Assembly (NCBI GenBank): GCA_023390115.1
Contig: JAEWDM010000038.1
Location: 45,258-109,257 of the forward strand
DNA from: Bacillota bacterium
GTDB taxonomy: Bacteria; Bacillota; Clostridia; Acetivibrionales; DSM-27016
Length of the DNA: 64,000 bases
Direction of reading: 5' to 3'
Shown: piece by piece, positions 25,617 through 34,865 of the stretch
Layout of the letters: each line of letters begins with the position of its first letter
Numbering within the stretch: position 1 is the stretch's first letter
The notes under the pieces: generated by a model
What the model was told of the DNA's origin: nothing
Seen by the model: only the letters and a program-made list of their open reading frames with translations
The model's database searches: none
Position numbers and translations under genes: made by a program

Positions 25617-26006
25617 ATGGTAGTTAATAACAAGTTTTTAAACGGCATTAACGGAATACCGGGTGGTTCTCCGATTGCCTCTACCGTAAAGAGTCCCGGC
25701 CCGACACAGGGTGAGTTTGATAAAATACTTAAGGAAAAGGTAAATGAAACATCCGGGCTGAAGTTTTCGAAGCATGCCGAGTTAAGACTTCAGGCCAGAA
25801 ACATAAATATATCCGGTGCTTTAAAAGACAAGCTCAGTGGTGCGGTGGATAAAGCTCAGGCTAAAGGAGTAAGGGATTCACTGGTTATTGCCGATAACGT
25901 GGCTTTTGTGATAAATGTTAAAAGCAGGACGGTAATAACAGCTATAAGCAGCGATGAAATGAAGCAAAATGTCTTTACAAACATTGACGGAGCAGTTTTT
26001 GCTTGA
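25617..26006 (+). CDS. Flagellar operon protein, Flg_new family
   Basis: The 129-residue protein carries the signature LKFSKHAELRLQARNINIS and the C-terminal DSLVIADNVAFVINVKSRTVITAI of the small flagellar-operon family found between flgD and flgE in Firmicutes and spirochaetes. The exact role is not established; a hook-assembly role is likely from its position. ATG 25617 follows GGGGAGGTG. Confidence 0.88.
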   Translation: MVVNNKFLNGINGIPGGSPIASTVKSPGPTQGEFDKILKEKVNETSGLKFSKHAELRLQARNINISGALKDKLSGAVDKAQAKGVRDSLVIADNVAFVINVKSRTVITAISSDEMKQNVFTNIDGAVFA

Positions 26007-26194
26007 TTGCTGCATGGGTGATAGGTACTAGCGCGGATGGGTAAAAGGTCTCAAAATTTAAATGACGCTCAAGCGCCTGTAAAAATATCCCGATAATATA
26101 TTTGGTAAAATTATGACTGCAGCCGGACCCTTTCGGGAGGCTGGCTATTCCGGAACGATTGAAGGAATAGAAAACGAAGGAGGTTGTTTTAACT
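26007..26194 (+). other. flgE leader region
   Basis: This 188-base gap inside the operon has no gene. A GC-rich imperfect hairpin (AGCCGGACCC ... GGGAGGCTGGCT, about 26120-26146) lies about 50 bases before the flgE start. It does not match the c-di-GMP riboswitch consensus elements I know. Confidence 0.4.
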
Positions 26195-27505
26195 ATGATG
26201 AGGTCTATGTTTTCTGGTGTGTCGGGGCTCAGAACCCACCAAACCAGAATGGATGTTATTGGCAATAATATAGCCAATGTAAATACAGTTGCTTTTAAAT
26301 CAGGAAGGGTAACCTTTCAGGAGGTTTTCAGCCAGACCGTCAAAGGGGCAACCGCTCCCAACGATGAGACGGGAAGAGGCGGACAAAACCCTATGCAGAT
26401 AGGACTGGGCGTTGGAGTAGGATCCATTGATACAATCATGACGGGGGGGAGTCCTCAAAGAACAGATAATCTCACGGATATAGCAATTGACGGTGAGGGC
26501 TTCTTTATAGTACAGGGAGGCAGAAACGATACTTACAGGTTTACAAGGGCAGGAAATTTCGGACTTGATAAGCTTGGCAATCTGGTAACTGCAAGCGGAA
26601 TGAATGTAATGGGCTGGCAGAATTATGAGGTTAACGCTGATGGCTCATATGAGTTTAATACCGAGGATCCGTTGGAGCCCATAAACATATATACAGGCAA
26701 AAGAATGATAGCCGCGAAGGCTACCTCAAATGCCGCATTTGAAGGTAATTTGAATGTAGGGCTTTCTTCTCTGGGCGCGGCCGCCGGAGCGTCAAACGTG
26801 CAGGTTACAGTTCCGTTAACGGTTTATGACAGTCTTGGCACGGCTCATAAGGTGGGAATACAGTTCTGGAAGATCAGCTCTGCCGACACCGGTACAGGAG
26901 TTGAGACTGCATGGAAATGGGCTGTGGATACGGGAGCGGCTTCTATGTCTACGGCTTCGGGGATTTTAATGTTTGATGAAAACGGAAGGGTGCTGGCTTC
27001 CTCGCTTACAGGACTGGATGTTACATTTACCCCTGCCACAAGCTCGGGGACTACAAGCTTTGATGTCACTCTGGATTTCAGCAACCTTACAATGTATGCC
27101 TCGGATAATTCGGTTCAGACATCCTATGTTGACGGATATACCACCGGTGAGCTGGTGACCTTCAATGTAGGGGGAGACGGCATACTGACGGGAGTGTACA
27201 GCAACGGAAAGCAGCAGCCGCTGGCTATGCTGGCTCTTGCAAGCTTCAGCAACCCTGCGGGCTTGCAGAAGGTAGGGGAGAATATGTTCCTTCCCACCAC
27301 AAACTCGGGAGATTTTGAAAAAGCGGTTAAGGCAGGCTCGGGAGGTACGGGAATGCTGAATCCGGGAAGCCTGGAGATGTCAAATGTTGACCTGTCCAGA
27401 GAGTTTACCGAGATGATAGTCACTCAAAGAGGATTTCAGGCAAACAGCAGAATCATTACTACATCCGATGAAATGCTTCAGGAGCTGGTTAATCTGAAAA
27501 GGTAG
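26195..27505 (+). CDS. flgE: Flagellar hook protein FlgE
   Basis: The 436-residue hook subunit has the flg_bb_rod N-terminus (TRMDVIGNNIANVNTVAFKS), the conserved GEGFFIVQGG block and central D1/D2 domains. The C-terminal axial helix ends in EFTEMIVTQRGFQANSRIIT. ATG 26195 or the next ATG follows AAGGAGG. It is the largest structural gene of the hook cluster, of ordinary size for Clostridia. Confidence 0.97.
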   Translation: MMRSMFSGVSGLRTHQTRMDVIGNNIANVNTVAFKSGRVTFQEVFSQTVKGATAPNDETGRGGQNPMQIGLGVGVGSIDTIMTGGSPQRTDNLTDIAIDGEGFFIVQGGRNDTYRFTRAGNFGLDKLGNLVTASGMNVMGWQNYEVNADGSYEFNTEDPLEPINIYTGKRMIAAKATSNAAFEGNLNVGLSSLGAAAGASNVQVTVPLTVYDSLGTAHKVGIQFWKISSADTGTGVETAWKWAVDTGAASMSTASGILMFDENGRVLASSLTGLDVTFTPATSSGTTSFDVTLDFSNLTMYASDNSVQTSYVDGYTTGELVTFNVGGDGILTGVYSNGKQQPLAMLALASFSNPAGLQKVGENMFLPTTNSGDFEKAVKAGSGGTGMLNPGSLEMSNVDLSREFTEMIVTQRGFQANSRIITTSDEMLQELVNLKR

Positions 27506-27524
27506 TGATTGACAACCTATACAG

Positions 27525-27567
27525 CCGTAGGCTGCCGGCAATCCTAAAGGAGGAGGGCGGCCTACGG
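27525..27567 (+). promoter_or_regulatory. Strong hairpin between flgE and flbD
   Basis: CCGTAGGCTGCC (27525-27536) pairs with GGGCGGCCTACGG (27555-27567 region) to give a stem of about 12 pairs around an 18-base loop that contains AAAGGAGGA. No T-run follows directly, so it is more likely an mRNA-stabilising, processing or attenuating element than a simple terminator. Confidence 0.55.
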
Positions 27568-27707
27568 TAAAATTATATTTTTAGTATGCTTTGTAAAGAA
27601 TAAGCGCCGTACGCCTGCTATTTTTAAAAAGAGCCATATATATACATAAATTCATAAAACTTAGGTTAAATCGAAATTTTCTATTGAGTTTTTGAGGTAA
27701 AAATATT

Positions 27708-27893
27708 ATGATAAGATTGTCGAGGTTTAATGGAAGCAGTTTTATTTTAAATTGTGAGCTGATAGAGACGATAGAGGAGACACCTGATTCTGTTATAACT
27801 ACTATAAATGGCAAGAAGTTTGTTGTGGCGGAAAGTGCCGAGGAAATCGTCCTTAAGGTTATAGAATATAAAAACAGGCTTAGCCTGAAATGA
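27708..27893 (+). CDS. flbD: Flagellar protein FlbD (SwrD family)
   Basis: The 61-residue protein matches the FlbD/SwrD family: MIRLSRFNGSSFILNCELIE at the start, then ITTINGKKFVVAESAEEIV. In Bacillus, SwrD raises flagellar motor power. Short length and position between flgE and fliL are standard. Confidence 0.92.
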   Translation: MIRLSRFNGSSFILNCELIETIEETPDSVITTINGKKFVVAESAEEIVLKVIEYKNRLSLK

Positions 27894-27936
27894 TTTTATT
27901 TAAATTATACTCAAAAGATAAAAGGGGGCACAAGTT

Positions 27937-28455
27937 TTGGAGGGAAAGGGAAGTTTATTTAATATTATTCTTTTGATCATTATCGCTTTTCTCACTTTAA
28001 CCCTTGCTGCACTGGCGGGTTATGTCGTTCTCGGAGGAGGCTCGAGAGATTCGGGGGCTGTTGTAAGCAACATAGATACAAGCATTCCGTCCGACGATGA
28101 TTTGGATATGTTTTCTCTATATGAAGGAAAGACTTATTTGAATTTAAAAGCTACCGATGACAAGACGGTACCTGTAATTCAGATAGGGATACAATTAAAG
28201 TACTATAAGGAAACACCTAAGGGCAGCAGTATAAAAGACCCTCTTGCAAAAATTGAGCTTTATCAGAATGAGGTAAAGCAAATAGTAGGTACATATTTTA
28301 TGGGGTTGACTTCTCAGGATGTAAGGGATGCAGATGCAAAGCAAAAGGCCGCTGAGGAGCTTAAAAACAGCATTAACGATTTGATTAATAAAAATGAGCA
28401 AAATAAATATCCTATTGTTTATGATATAGTATTTAGCGAGTGGTTTTGCACATAG
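27937..28455 (+). CDS. fliL: Flagellar basal body-associated protein FliL
   Basis: The 172-residue protein starts at TTG 27937, preceded by AAAGGGGGC. One N-terminal membrane helix (FNIILLIIIAFLTLTLAALA) is followed by an extracellular SPFH/stomatin-like FliL domain. FliL surrounds the stator and supports torque. The conserved FliL C-terminus (IVYDIVFSEWFC) is present. It is 14 bases before fliM. Confidence 0.92.
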   Translation: MEGKGSLFNIILLIIIAFLTLTLAALAGYVVLGGGSRDSGAVVSNIDTSIPSDDDLDMFSLYEGKTYLNLKATDDKTVPVIQIGIQLKYYKETPKGSSIKDPLAKIELYQNEVKQIVGTYFMGLTSQDVRDADAKQKAAEELKNSINDLINKNEQNKYPIVYDIVFSEWFCT

Positions 28456-28469
28456 GGGGGTGGTAACTG

Positions 28470-29456
28470 GTGGGAGATATTCTGTCTCAGAACGAAATAG
28501 ACGAGCTGCTTAAGGCCTTAAATACCGGGGAAATTGACGTACAGCAGATGCAGACCACTACCCAGGAGAAGAAAATAAGAAGTCATGATTTCAGGAGACC
28601 CAGCAAGTTTGCCAAGGATCATATAAAGACTTTACAAATAATAAATGATACATATGCCAGACTTATTACAAATTTTCTTTCGGGATATTTAAGGACTCTT
28701 GTGCAGGTAGAGGTTGCTAATGTTGAGGCAGTTTCATATTATGAATTCAACAACTCGATTTCAAATCCGGTGGTGCTTGCAGTAGTTGATTTTACGCCTC
28801 TGTCGGGCTCTATAATATTTGAGATATCACCTGCGATATCCTTTGCTCTTGTAGACAGGATATTGGGCGGCAAGGGTACTATGATTGACAAAGTGAGGGG
28901 CTTCACCGAGATTGAGCTTGCAATTATTGAAAGAATAATTATTCAGATACTCAATTTAATGAAGGAGCCGTGGGAAAACGTAATAGCCATAAGGCCCAGA
29001 TTGGAAAAGATAGAGACAAATGCACAGTTTGCCCAGATTATTTCTCCTAATGAGATGGTTGCTCTTGTGACCTTTAACGCCAGAATAGGAGAAGTAGAGG
29101 GAATGATCAACATATGTATACCGCATATGGTGGTTGAGCCTATAATATCAAAGCTTAGCACCAGATTCTGGTTTTCAACGGTGGAGAAGGAGATTACCGG
29201 AGAGTCCAAAGAGTTGATAGAAGTGAAAATAAAGAACACAATGGTTCCCATAAGGGCAGTGCTTGGACGGACTACAATATCTGTCAATGACTTTATAGAG
29301 CTGCAGCCAGGAGATGTTCTTCCGTTGGATTCAGCAGTAAACGGTGATTTGGAAGTATTGGTGGGAGATCTCTTAAAGTTCTATGCAAAGCCGGGGGTCA
29401 GGAAAAACAAGACTGCGGTAAAAATTACTGATGTTGTTAAAAGGGAGGATGAGTAA
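28470..29456 (+). CDS. fliM: Flagellar motor switch protein FliM
   Basis: The 328-residue C-ring protein starts at GTG 28470. The N-terminal CheY-P-binding peptide is intact (LSQNEIDELLKAL). The CheC-like middle domain (GSIIFEISPAISFALVDRIL) and the C-terminal FliN-like domain (VNDFIELQPGDVLPLD) follow. Its end overlaps the ribosome binding site of fliY. Confidence 0.97.
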   Translation: MGDILSQNEIDELLKALNTGEIDVQQMQTTTQEKKIRSHDFRRPSKFAKDHIKTLQIINDTYARLITNFLSGYLRTLVQVEVANVEAVSYYEFNNSISNPVVLAVVDFTPLSGSIIFEISPAISFALVDRILGGKGTMIDKVRGFTEIELAIIERIIIQILNLMKEPWENVIAIRPRLEKIETNAQFAQIISPNEMVALVTFNARIGEVEGMINICIPHMVVEPIISKLSTRFWFSTVEKEITGESKELIEVKIKNTMVPIRAVLGRTTISVNDFIELQPGDVLPLDSAVNGDLEVLVGDLLKFYAKPGVRKNKTAVKITDVVKREDE

Positions 29457-29457
29457 A

Positions 29458-30651
29458 ATGGGGGATATGCTTTCTCAAGCTGAAATAGATGCTTTATTAA
29501 ACGGAACGCCGATGTCCGGCGGCGATGCTTCACAACCTGAGGCTATGCCTGAGGACGATCTGTCTACACAAGAAATTGACGCATTAGGGGAGATAGGAAA
29601 TATAAGCATGGGTACCTCAGCTACCACTTTGTTTACTCTTCTTGGGCATAAGGTTTTGATAACAACACCCAAGGTCAGCGTAACAACATGGGAGGAGCTT
29701 TCAAAGTATTACAGTGTGCCTTATGTTGCTGTTAAAGTAGAATATACATACGGTCTTATCGGAAGCAATTTACTCATACTTAAGGAAGAGGATGTAAAAA
29801 TTATTACCGATTTGATGATGGGAGGAGAGGGAGGCAGTACTTCAGGAGATTTGACGGATTTACATTTAAGCGCAATAAGCGAGGCCATGAATCAAATGGT
29901 AGGATCATCCGCCACCTCAATGTCCTCCATGTTTGATAAAAAAATAGACATATCACCGCCGCAATCCTTTATCATGCATTTTGATTCTTCGGAGCCGTAT
30001 ACTGATTTTGACGGCTCTCAGAGGCTTGTAAAGATTGCTTTCAAAATGGAGGTGGGCAATCTCATAGACAGTGAGATTATGCAGTTGATTCCTATAAAAT
30101 TTGCAAAGAGCCTTGTGGAAAATTTGTTAAGGGCAGGGGAACAGCCGGAGGTGGAAAGTGCTGCGCAGAATATTCCTGATGTGCAGCAGAGCCAGATGCC
30201 GCAAATGCCACAGATGCCACAGATGCAGCAAATGGCGCAGATGCAGCAAATGCCGCAGATGCAGCAAATGCCTTCGCAGCAAGGTTATGCGCCGCCTATG
30301 GGGCAGGGTCCTATTTATTATGAGCAGCCACGGCAAAATAGTCATGTAAATGTTCAGCCTGCTCAGTTTCAGGCATTTGATGAAGGAAGAATAGCTCTGG
30401 AGAAAAAGAATATAGGACTTATTATGGATGTACCGCTTCAGGTAACTGTTGAGCTGGGCCGTACCAATAAGCTTATAAAAGATATACTTGAGTTTGGGCC
30501 GGGATCGATTATAGAGCTGGATAAGCTTGCAGGCGAGCCGGTGGATATACTTGTAAACGGCAAAGCTATTGCCAAGGGAGAGGTAGTGGTAATAGATGAG
30601 AGCTTCGGTGTTAGAATTACCGATATTATACACCCTTCAAAGAGACTTTGA
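29458..30651 (+). CDS. fliY: Motor switch/CheY-P phosphatase FliY
   Basis: This 397-residue protein combines an N-terminal CheY-P-binding peptide (LSQAEIDALLNG), two CheC-type phosphatase half-sites (LGEIGNISMGTSATTL, AISEAMNQMVGSSATSM) and a C-terminal FliN domain (LGRTNKLIKDILEFGPGSII). FliY replaces FliN in many Firmicutes and dephosphorylates CheY-P at the motor. Between these parts lies a low-complexity Met-Pro-Gln linker (about residues 245-275) encoded by an imperfect repeat at 30195-30280. ATG 29458 has GGGAGGATG upstream. Confidence 0.95.
   Translation: MGDMLSQAEIDALLNGTPMSGGDASQPEAMPEDDLSTQEIDALGEIGNISMGTSATTLFTLLGHKVLITTPKVSVTTWEELSKYYSVPYVAVKVEYTYGLIGSNLLILKEEDVKIITDLMMGGEGGSTSGDLTDLHLSAISEAMNQMVGSSATSMSSMFDKKIDISPPQSFIMHFDSSEPYTDFDGSQRLVKIAFKMEVGNLIDSEIMQLIPIKFAKSLVENLLRAGEQPEVESAAQNIPDVQQSQMPQMPQMPQMQQMAQMQQMPQMQQMPSQQGYAPPMGQGPIYYEQPRQNSHVNVQPAQFQAFDEGRIALEKKNIGLIMDVPLQVTVELGRTNKLIKDILEFGPGSIIELDKLAGEPVDILVNGKAIAKGEVVVIDESFGVRITDIIHPSKRL
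30195..30280 (+). repeat. Imperfect ATGCCRCAG repeat inside fliY
   Basis: Units of nine bases (ATGCCACAG, ATGCAGCAA and variants) repeat about nine times and encode M-P-Q/M-Q-Q tripeptides in the linker of FliY. Such tracts change length by slippage; in-frame changes would lengthen or shorten the linker without breaking the gene. Confidence 0.85.
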
Positions 30652-30800
30652 CGGAAAGTAATTGGTTTTAATACAGACAATGCCGTTTAGCTAAAGCTAA
30701 ACAGCTAAAATTTGCTTTTTACCTGAGCGAATTAATGCAAAGACATTGTAATGCAAATGCATTGTAGGGACAAATTATAATTTAAGGAGAGGGATAAGTA

Positions 30801-31163
30801 ATGGGAAAGAGAATTCTGATTGTTGACGATGCTGCTTTTATGAGGATGATGATAAGGGATATTCTTAATAAAAACGGTTATGAGGTAATTGGAGAGGCAG
30901 AAAATGGAGGACGTGCGATACAGCAGTATAAAGACCTGATTCCCGATCTTGTTATAATGGATATTACAATGCCTGAAGTAGACGGAATTCAGGCAGTTAA
31001 GGAAATTAAAAAGATAAGCTCGGATGCTAAAATAATAATGTGCTCTGCTATGGGCCAGCAGGCAATGGTTATTGAGTCCATTCAAGCCGGTGCAAGGGAT
31101 TTCATAGTAAAGCCTTTTCAGGCGGAAAGAGTGGTTGAAGCAGTTAAAAAGGTACTTGGATAG
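30801..31163 (+). CDS. cheY: Chemotaxis response regulator CheY
   Basis: The 120-residue single receiver domain has the acidic pocket (ILIVDDAAFMRM), the phosphoacceptor aspartate in LVIMDITMPEVDG, the conserved threonine/serine position in IIMCSAMGQQ and the lysine in FIVKPF. Phospho-CheY binds FliM and FliY. It sits between fliY and fliO, as in Bacillus. A 150-base gap before it contains a short perfect hairpin, GTTTAGCT/AGCTAAAC (30685-30702). Confidence 0.96.
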   Translation: MGKRILIVDDAAFMRMMIRDILNKNGYEVIGEAENGGRAIQQYKDLIPDLVIMDITMPEVDGIQAVKEIKKISSDAKIIMCSAMGQQAMVIESIQAGARDFIVKPFQAERVVEAVKKVLG

Positions 31164-31199
31164 GCCTTGCTTTAAATTCTAATTGAATGGGGTTATAAA

Positions 31200-31754
31200 A
31201 TGTTTGCTCAAGTAATAGGGATTTTACTGGCGTTTGGGTCTGTTTTGTTTTTGGCTGTTATATTTACACGATTTATGGCAGGGAAAACAAAAAAAACTAT
31301 GAAGGGCCAATACATGAATATAGTAGAATCCATAAGCCTTGGGGTGGATAAACAAATTCATCTCATAAAGGTTGACAGGCAGTTTGTTCTTGTTGCCACC
31401 GCTGGTAAAAACGTGGAATTTCTCACTACGGTAAAGCTTCATAATTATGTTGATGACGATGAATTAGCTAAAAACGAAAATGCATTCGATTTCAAAACCT
31501 TTTTCAACAAGTATCTTCAAAATTATAAAGATAAGAAAAATGGTAAGGAATCAGAAAATGCAGTAAAAGAAACAGAAGATGAAAGCGTTGAAGATATTAT
31601 TGGTAAAGGGCAGACTGATGTTCAGGGAAGCTCAGGCCGCCCGGAGGCGGTTTTCGAAAACTTGGGAAAAGAGGTTTTCAAGAGTAACCTCAGCAGGTTA
31701 AAATCCATTACCGGTGTAATCTATCGACAAGGCGAAGAAAATGGGGATGATTAG
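31200..31754 (+). CDS. fliO: Flagellar export protein FliO (FliZ-type)
   Basis: The 184-residue protein has one N-terminal membrane helix (VIGILLAFGSVLFLAVIFTR). A FliO/FliZ cytoplasmic domain follows (MNIVESISLGVDKQIHLIKV, RQFVLVATAGKNVEFL), then a charged, variable C-terminal part. FliO helps assemble the FliP ring of the export gate. Its end overlaps fliP by 14 bases if fliP starts at 31741. Confidence 0.9.
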   Translation: MFAQVIGILLAFGSVLFLAVIFTRFMAGKTKKTMKGQYMNIVESISLGVDKQIHLIKVDRQFVLVATAGKNVEFLTTVKLHNYVDDDELAKNENAFDFKTFFNKYLQNYKDKKNGKESENAVKETEDESVEDIIGKGQTDVQGSSGRPEAVFENLGKEVFKSNLSRLKSITGVIYRQGEENGDD

Positions 31755-32550
31755 ACAAATGAAGACAAGAAGGACGAGGATTCAAAGAATATGCCTTACG
31801 GCAGTAGTTATCAGTTTAATACTTGCAGTATTTGTCTCTTCGGCATATGCCGAGCCAACGATCCCTTCCTTCAGGTTCGGATTTGATATGGAGCCTTCGC
31901 AAGATCCTCAGGATGTTTCAACCAGTATACAAATTTTAATAGCTCTTACCATACTGTCAATAGCTCCTTCCATACTGATAATGATGACCTCGTTTACGAG
32001 GATAATTATTATATTATCGTTCTTAAGAAACGCTCTGGGAACACAGCAAATGCCGCCGAATCAAGTGTTGATTGGGCTGGCTTTATTTCTGACATTTTTT
32101 ATTATGACCCCTGTGGGCAGCCAGATTAATCAGGAGGCATTTCAGCCGTACAGCACGGGTCAGATACAACAGCAAGAGGCTATAGACAAGTCCTCTTCAA
32201 TTATAAAAAATTTTATGCTTAAGCAGATGAGGAAGGACAGTGAAAAGGATCTGGCCATGTTTGTAAGGCTTGCTAAAATAGAAGGTCCGGTCACGCCCGA
32301 GGAGCTCCCTCTGTCGGTGGTGGTTCCGGCTTTTTTGGTTAATGAGCTGACAGTTGCTTTTAAATTCGGATTTTTAATATTCATACCCTTTCTGATTATT
32401 GATCTGGTGGTTTCAAGTACACTTATGTCCATGGGTATGATGATGCTTCCTCCCATTATGATATCGCTGCCCTTTAAAATATTGCTTTTTATAATGGTAG
32501 GAGGATGGGGGCTTTTAGTTGAGTCCATAGTAACCAGCTTTGTAATGTGA
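31741..32550 (+). CDS. fliP: Flagellar export gate protein FliP
   Basis: The 269-residue protein has a signal-like N-terminus (ICLTAVVISLILAVFVSSAYA) and the FliP signatures (SFTRIIIILSFLRNALGTQQ, PPNQVLIGLALFLTFF, FLIIDLVVSSTLMSMGMMML). FliP forms the core of the membrane export gate with FliQ and FliR. Starts at 31741, 31747 or 31759 are possible; the last has GGGGATG upstream. Confidence 0.95.
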   Translation: MGMIRQMKTRRTRIQRICLTAVVISLILAVFVSSAYAEPTIPSFRFGFDMEPSQDPQDVSTSIQILIALTILSIAPSILIMMTSFTRIIIILSFLRNALGTQQMPPNQVLIGLALFLTFFIMTPVGSQINQEAFQPYSTGQIQQQEAIDKSSSIIKNFMLKQMRKDSEKDLAMFVRLAKIEGPVTPEELPLSVVVPAFLVNELTVAFKFGFLIFIPFLIIDLVVSSTLMSMGMMMLPPIMISLPFKILLFIMVGGWGLLVESIVTSFVM

Positions 32551-32622
32551 CGCCTTGAGAGTATGTTAAAATTGTACTTTAATAGATTTAAATTCAATAG
32601 CTTTTAGGGGAGGTCTAAGGAT

Positions 32623-32889
32623 ATGGATCAGGGAATGGTTATAGGTCTTGCACAGCGTGCTTTGAATACCGTGCTGCTTGTTTCGGCACCTATGCTTGGG
32701 TTTAGCCTGCTGGTTGGAGTTACCATAAGTATCTTTCAGGCTACGACTCAGATACAGGAGCAGACATTGACCTTTGTTCCTAAAATTCTTGCAGTTATTG
32801 CTGCGGTAGCACTGTTTGGGTCATGGATGCTGAGAGTGTTGATTGAGTATACACAGGATTTATTCCTTCACATAAACGATTTTTTATAG
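32623..32889 (+). CDS. fliQ: Flagellar export gate protein FliQ
   Basis: The 88-residue protein has two membrane helices and the family pattern (ALNTVLLVSAPMLGFSLLVG, ISIFQATTQIQEQTLTFVPK). Four copies wrap the FliP-FliR core of the gate. GGGGAGG lies upstream of ATG 32623. It stands between fliP and fliR, the universal order. Confidence 0.95.
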   Translation: MDQGMVIGLAQRALNTVLLVSAPMLGFSLLVGVTISIFQATTQIQEQTLTFVPKILAVIAAVALFGSWMLRVLIEYTQDLFLHINDFL

Positions 32890-32933
32890 GATAAGCTGCT
32901 TGACGATGGAGGGCTGATAATTTTAAAAGTATT

Positions 32934-33722
32934 ATGATTATACCTTTTGATATACTGCAAAGCGGAATAGAGATATTTTTGCTGGTTTTTGTGAGAATGA
33001 CGGGCTTGTTTGTGATAGCGCCTATTTTTGGGAGGAGGAATGTTCCTACATATTTAAAAATAGGGTTTGCGTTTTTTTTGGCACTCATACTTGTGAGCAC
33101 AACCAGTCTTAATGTGCCGGACTATAACGCAACTATTATTGGATTTATACTTATTGTTTTTAAGGAGTTTATGGTTGGAATAGTTCTGGGATATGTATCA
33201 TACCTGATTTTCACAGCAATTTATATTGCGGGACAGATTATAGACATGCAGATTGGCTTTGGTATGGTAAATGTGCTTGACCCCGTCAGCAACATTCAGG
33301 TTCCGGTTACGTCGAATTTTTATTTTATAATCAGTATGATGGTGTTTTTGATGTTTAACGGGCACCATTTGCTGATAAAAGCTCTTTTTGACAGCTATAA
33401 TCATATCCCTTTGGGAGGTGCCTTGTTCGGAAGTGAGTTGATGAATGATGTTATGAGAGTTTTTGGAGATGTATTTGTAATTGGCTTTAAAATAAGTGCT
33501 CCCATTCTTATTGCAATATTGGTAACGGATGTCGCGTTGGGGGTTATTTCAAAGACAGTGCCCCAGTTTAATGTGTTTGTTGTGGGCATGCCTCTGAAAA
33601 TATTGATAGGACTTATTGTTATGATAATTACTGTTCCTGCCTTTGTAGCGTTTATTGAGGTTTTAATAAACGGAATGAATAGCGAGATGCTTAATTTTAT
33701 GAAAGATATGGGGCCAAGGTAA
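32934..33722 (+). CDS. fliR: Flagellar export gate protein FliR
   Basis: The 262-residue membrane protein has about six helices. It carries family blocks FVRMTGLFVIAPIFGRRNVP, FKEFMVGIVLGYVSYLIFTA and GQIIDMQIGFGMVNVLDP. FliR completes the P5Q4R1 gate. It ends with TAATG overlapping the flhB start, a sign of coupled translation. Confidence 0.95.
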   Translation: MIIPFDILQSGIEIFLLVFVRMTGLFVIAPIFGRRNVPTYLKIGFAFFLALILVSTTSLNVPDYNATIIGFILIVFKEFMVGIVLGYVSYLIFTAIYIAGQIIDMQIGFGMVNVLDPVSNIQVPVTSNFYFIISMMVFLMFNGHHLLIKALFDSYNHIPLGGALFGSELMNDVMRVFGDVFVIGFKISAPILIAILVTDVALGVISKTVPQFNVFVVGMPLKILIGLIVMIITVPAFVAFIEVLINGMNSEMLNFMKDMGPR

Positions 33723-34822
33723 TGATTATTAAGCCGTTAAACCTTCAATTTTTTGCAGCAGACGGTAAGACCGAAAAGGCCACTCCAAAAAAAAGGAGAG
33801 ACGCCAGAAAAAAAGGCCAGGTTCTGCAAAGCAGGGAAATCAGCACGGCGGTGGTACTTATATTTGTTTTTATGGGCCTTAGGATTTTTGGGGGCAATAT
33901 ATACAGAGAAATTATTGAATTTATGCGAAGAGCACTATCCCAATACCCTATGGAGGATGGGATGTTTACAATAGACGCACTGTTTAAGCTTTTTACAGAT
34001 GTGGTAACTGTGTTTTTAAAGAGTATGGGTCCTATATTTGCGATAGCTATGATAACAGGCCTTATAGCAGGTTATGCCCAGATTGGTTTTTTATTTACCA
34101 TTGAAACCCTGGCTATGAAGTTTAACAGAATAAATCCTGCAAACGGACTTAAAAGGATTTTTTCAATCCGCTCAATAGCGGAGCTTTTGAAATCCATTAT
34201 AAAAATAGTAATTATAGGATATATTGCATACTCATACTTAAGGTCTGAGGAAAATAACGTAATAAACTCAATGGACATGGATGTTATAAGCACTGCCGCG
34301 TATATAGCGTCAACCTCAATCAGCGTAGCGATAAGGATATGCGTAGCTCTTATATTTTTAGGTGTTCTTGATTATGCATACCAATGGTGGGAGTATGAGA
34401 AGAGCCTTAAAATGACAAAGCAGGAGGTAAAAGAGGAATATAAGCAGGTTGAGGGTAATCCTGAGATAAAGTCAAAAATCAAACAGAAGCAGAGGCAAAT
34501 GTCCATGCGAAGGATGATGCAGCAGGTTCCTAAAGCGGATGTGGTAATAACAAACCCCACGCACTTTGCAGTGGCAATTAAATACGATCTTGAGGTTTCC
34601 GACGCGCCTGTTGTCATAGCAAAGGGACAGGACTTTATGGCTTTGAGGATTAAGGAAGCGGCAAAGGAAAACGGAGTTGAGATCGTCGAAAACAGGCCTT
34701 TGGCCAGGAATCTCTATGATACTGTTGAGATAGGGCAGTCCATACCGCCTGAATTGTATCAGGCAGTAGCGGAAGTGCTTGCATTTGTGTATAATTTAAA
34801 GAAAAGGAGCAGAGTTGGTTGA
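33722..34822 (+). CDS. flhB: Flagellar export switch protein FlhB
   Basis: The 366-residue protein opens with DGKTEKATPKKRRDARKKGQ, followed by four membrane helices. A cytoplasmic domain follows, with the autocleavage site NPTH (DVVITNPTHFAVAIKYD, near residue 280). Cleavage between N and P switches export from hook to filament proteins after FliK measures the hook. Length and motifs are normal. Confidence 0.97.
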   Translation: MIIKPLNLQFFAADGKTEKATPKKRRDARKKGQVLQSREISTAVVLIFVFMGLRIFGGNIYREIIEFMRRALSQYPMEDGMFTIDALFKLFTDVVTVFLKSMGPIFAIAMITGLIAGYAQIGFLFTIETLAMKFNRINPANGLKRIFSIRSIAELLKSIIKIVIIGYIAYSYLRSEENNVINSMDMDVISTAAYIASTSISVAIRICVALIFLGVLDYAYQWWEYEKSLKMTKQEVKEEYKQVEGNPEIKSKIKQKQRQMSMRRMMQQVPKADVVITNPTHFAVAIKYDLEVSDAPVVIAKGQDFMALRIKEAAKENGVEIVENRPLARNLYDTVEIGQSIPPELYQAVAEVLAFVYNLKKRSRVG

Positions 34823-34865
34823 ATTTAGGCAAACAGACTAACGAAGAGAGGGGAAAAGAGGCAAA

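Noticed and set aside
26010..26190. c-di-GMP riboswitch before flgE
   Set aside because: Hairpins are present, but the conserved GEMM-I or c-di-GMP-II sequence elements are not.
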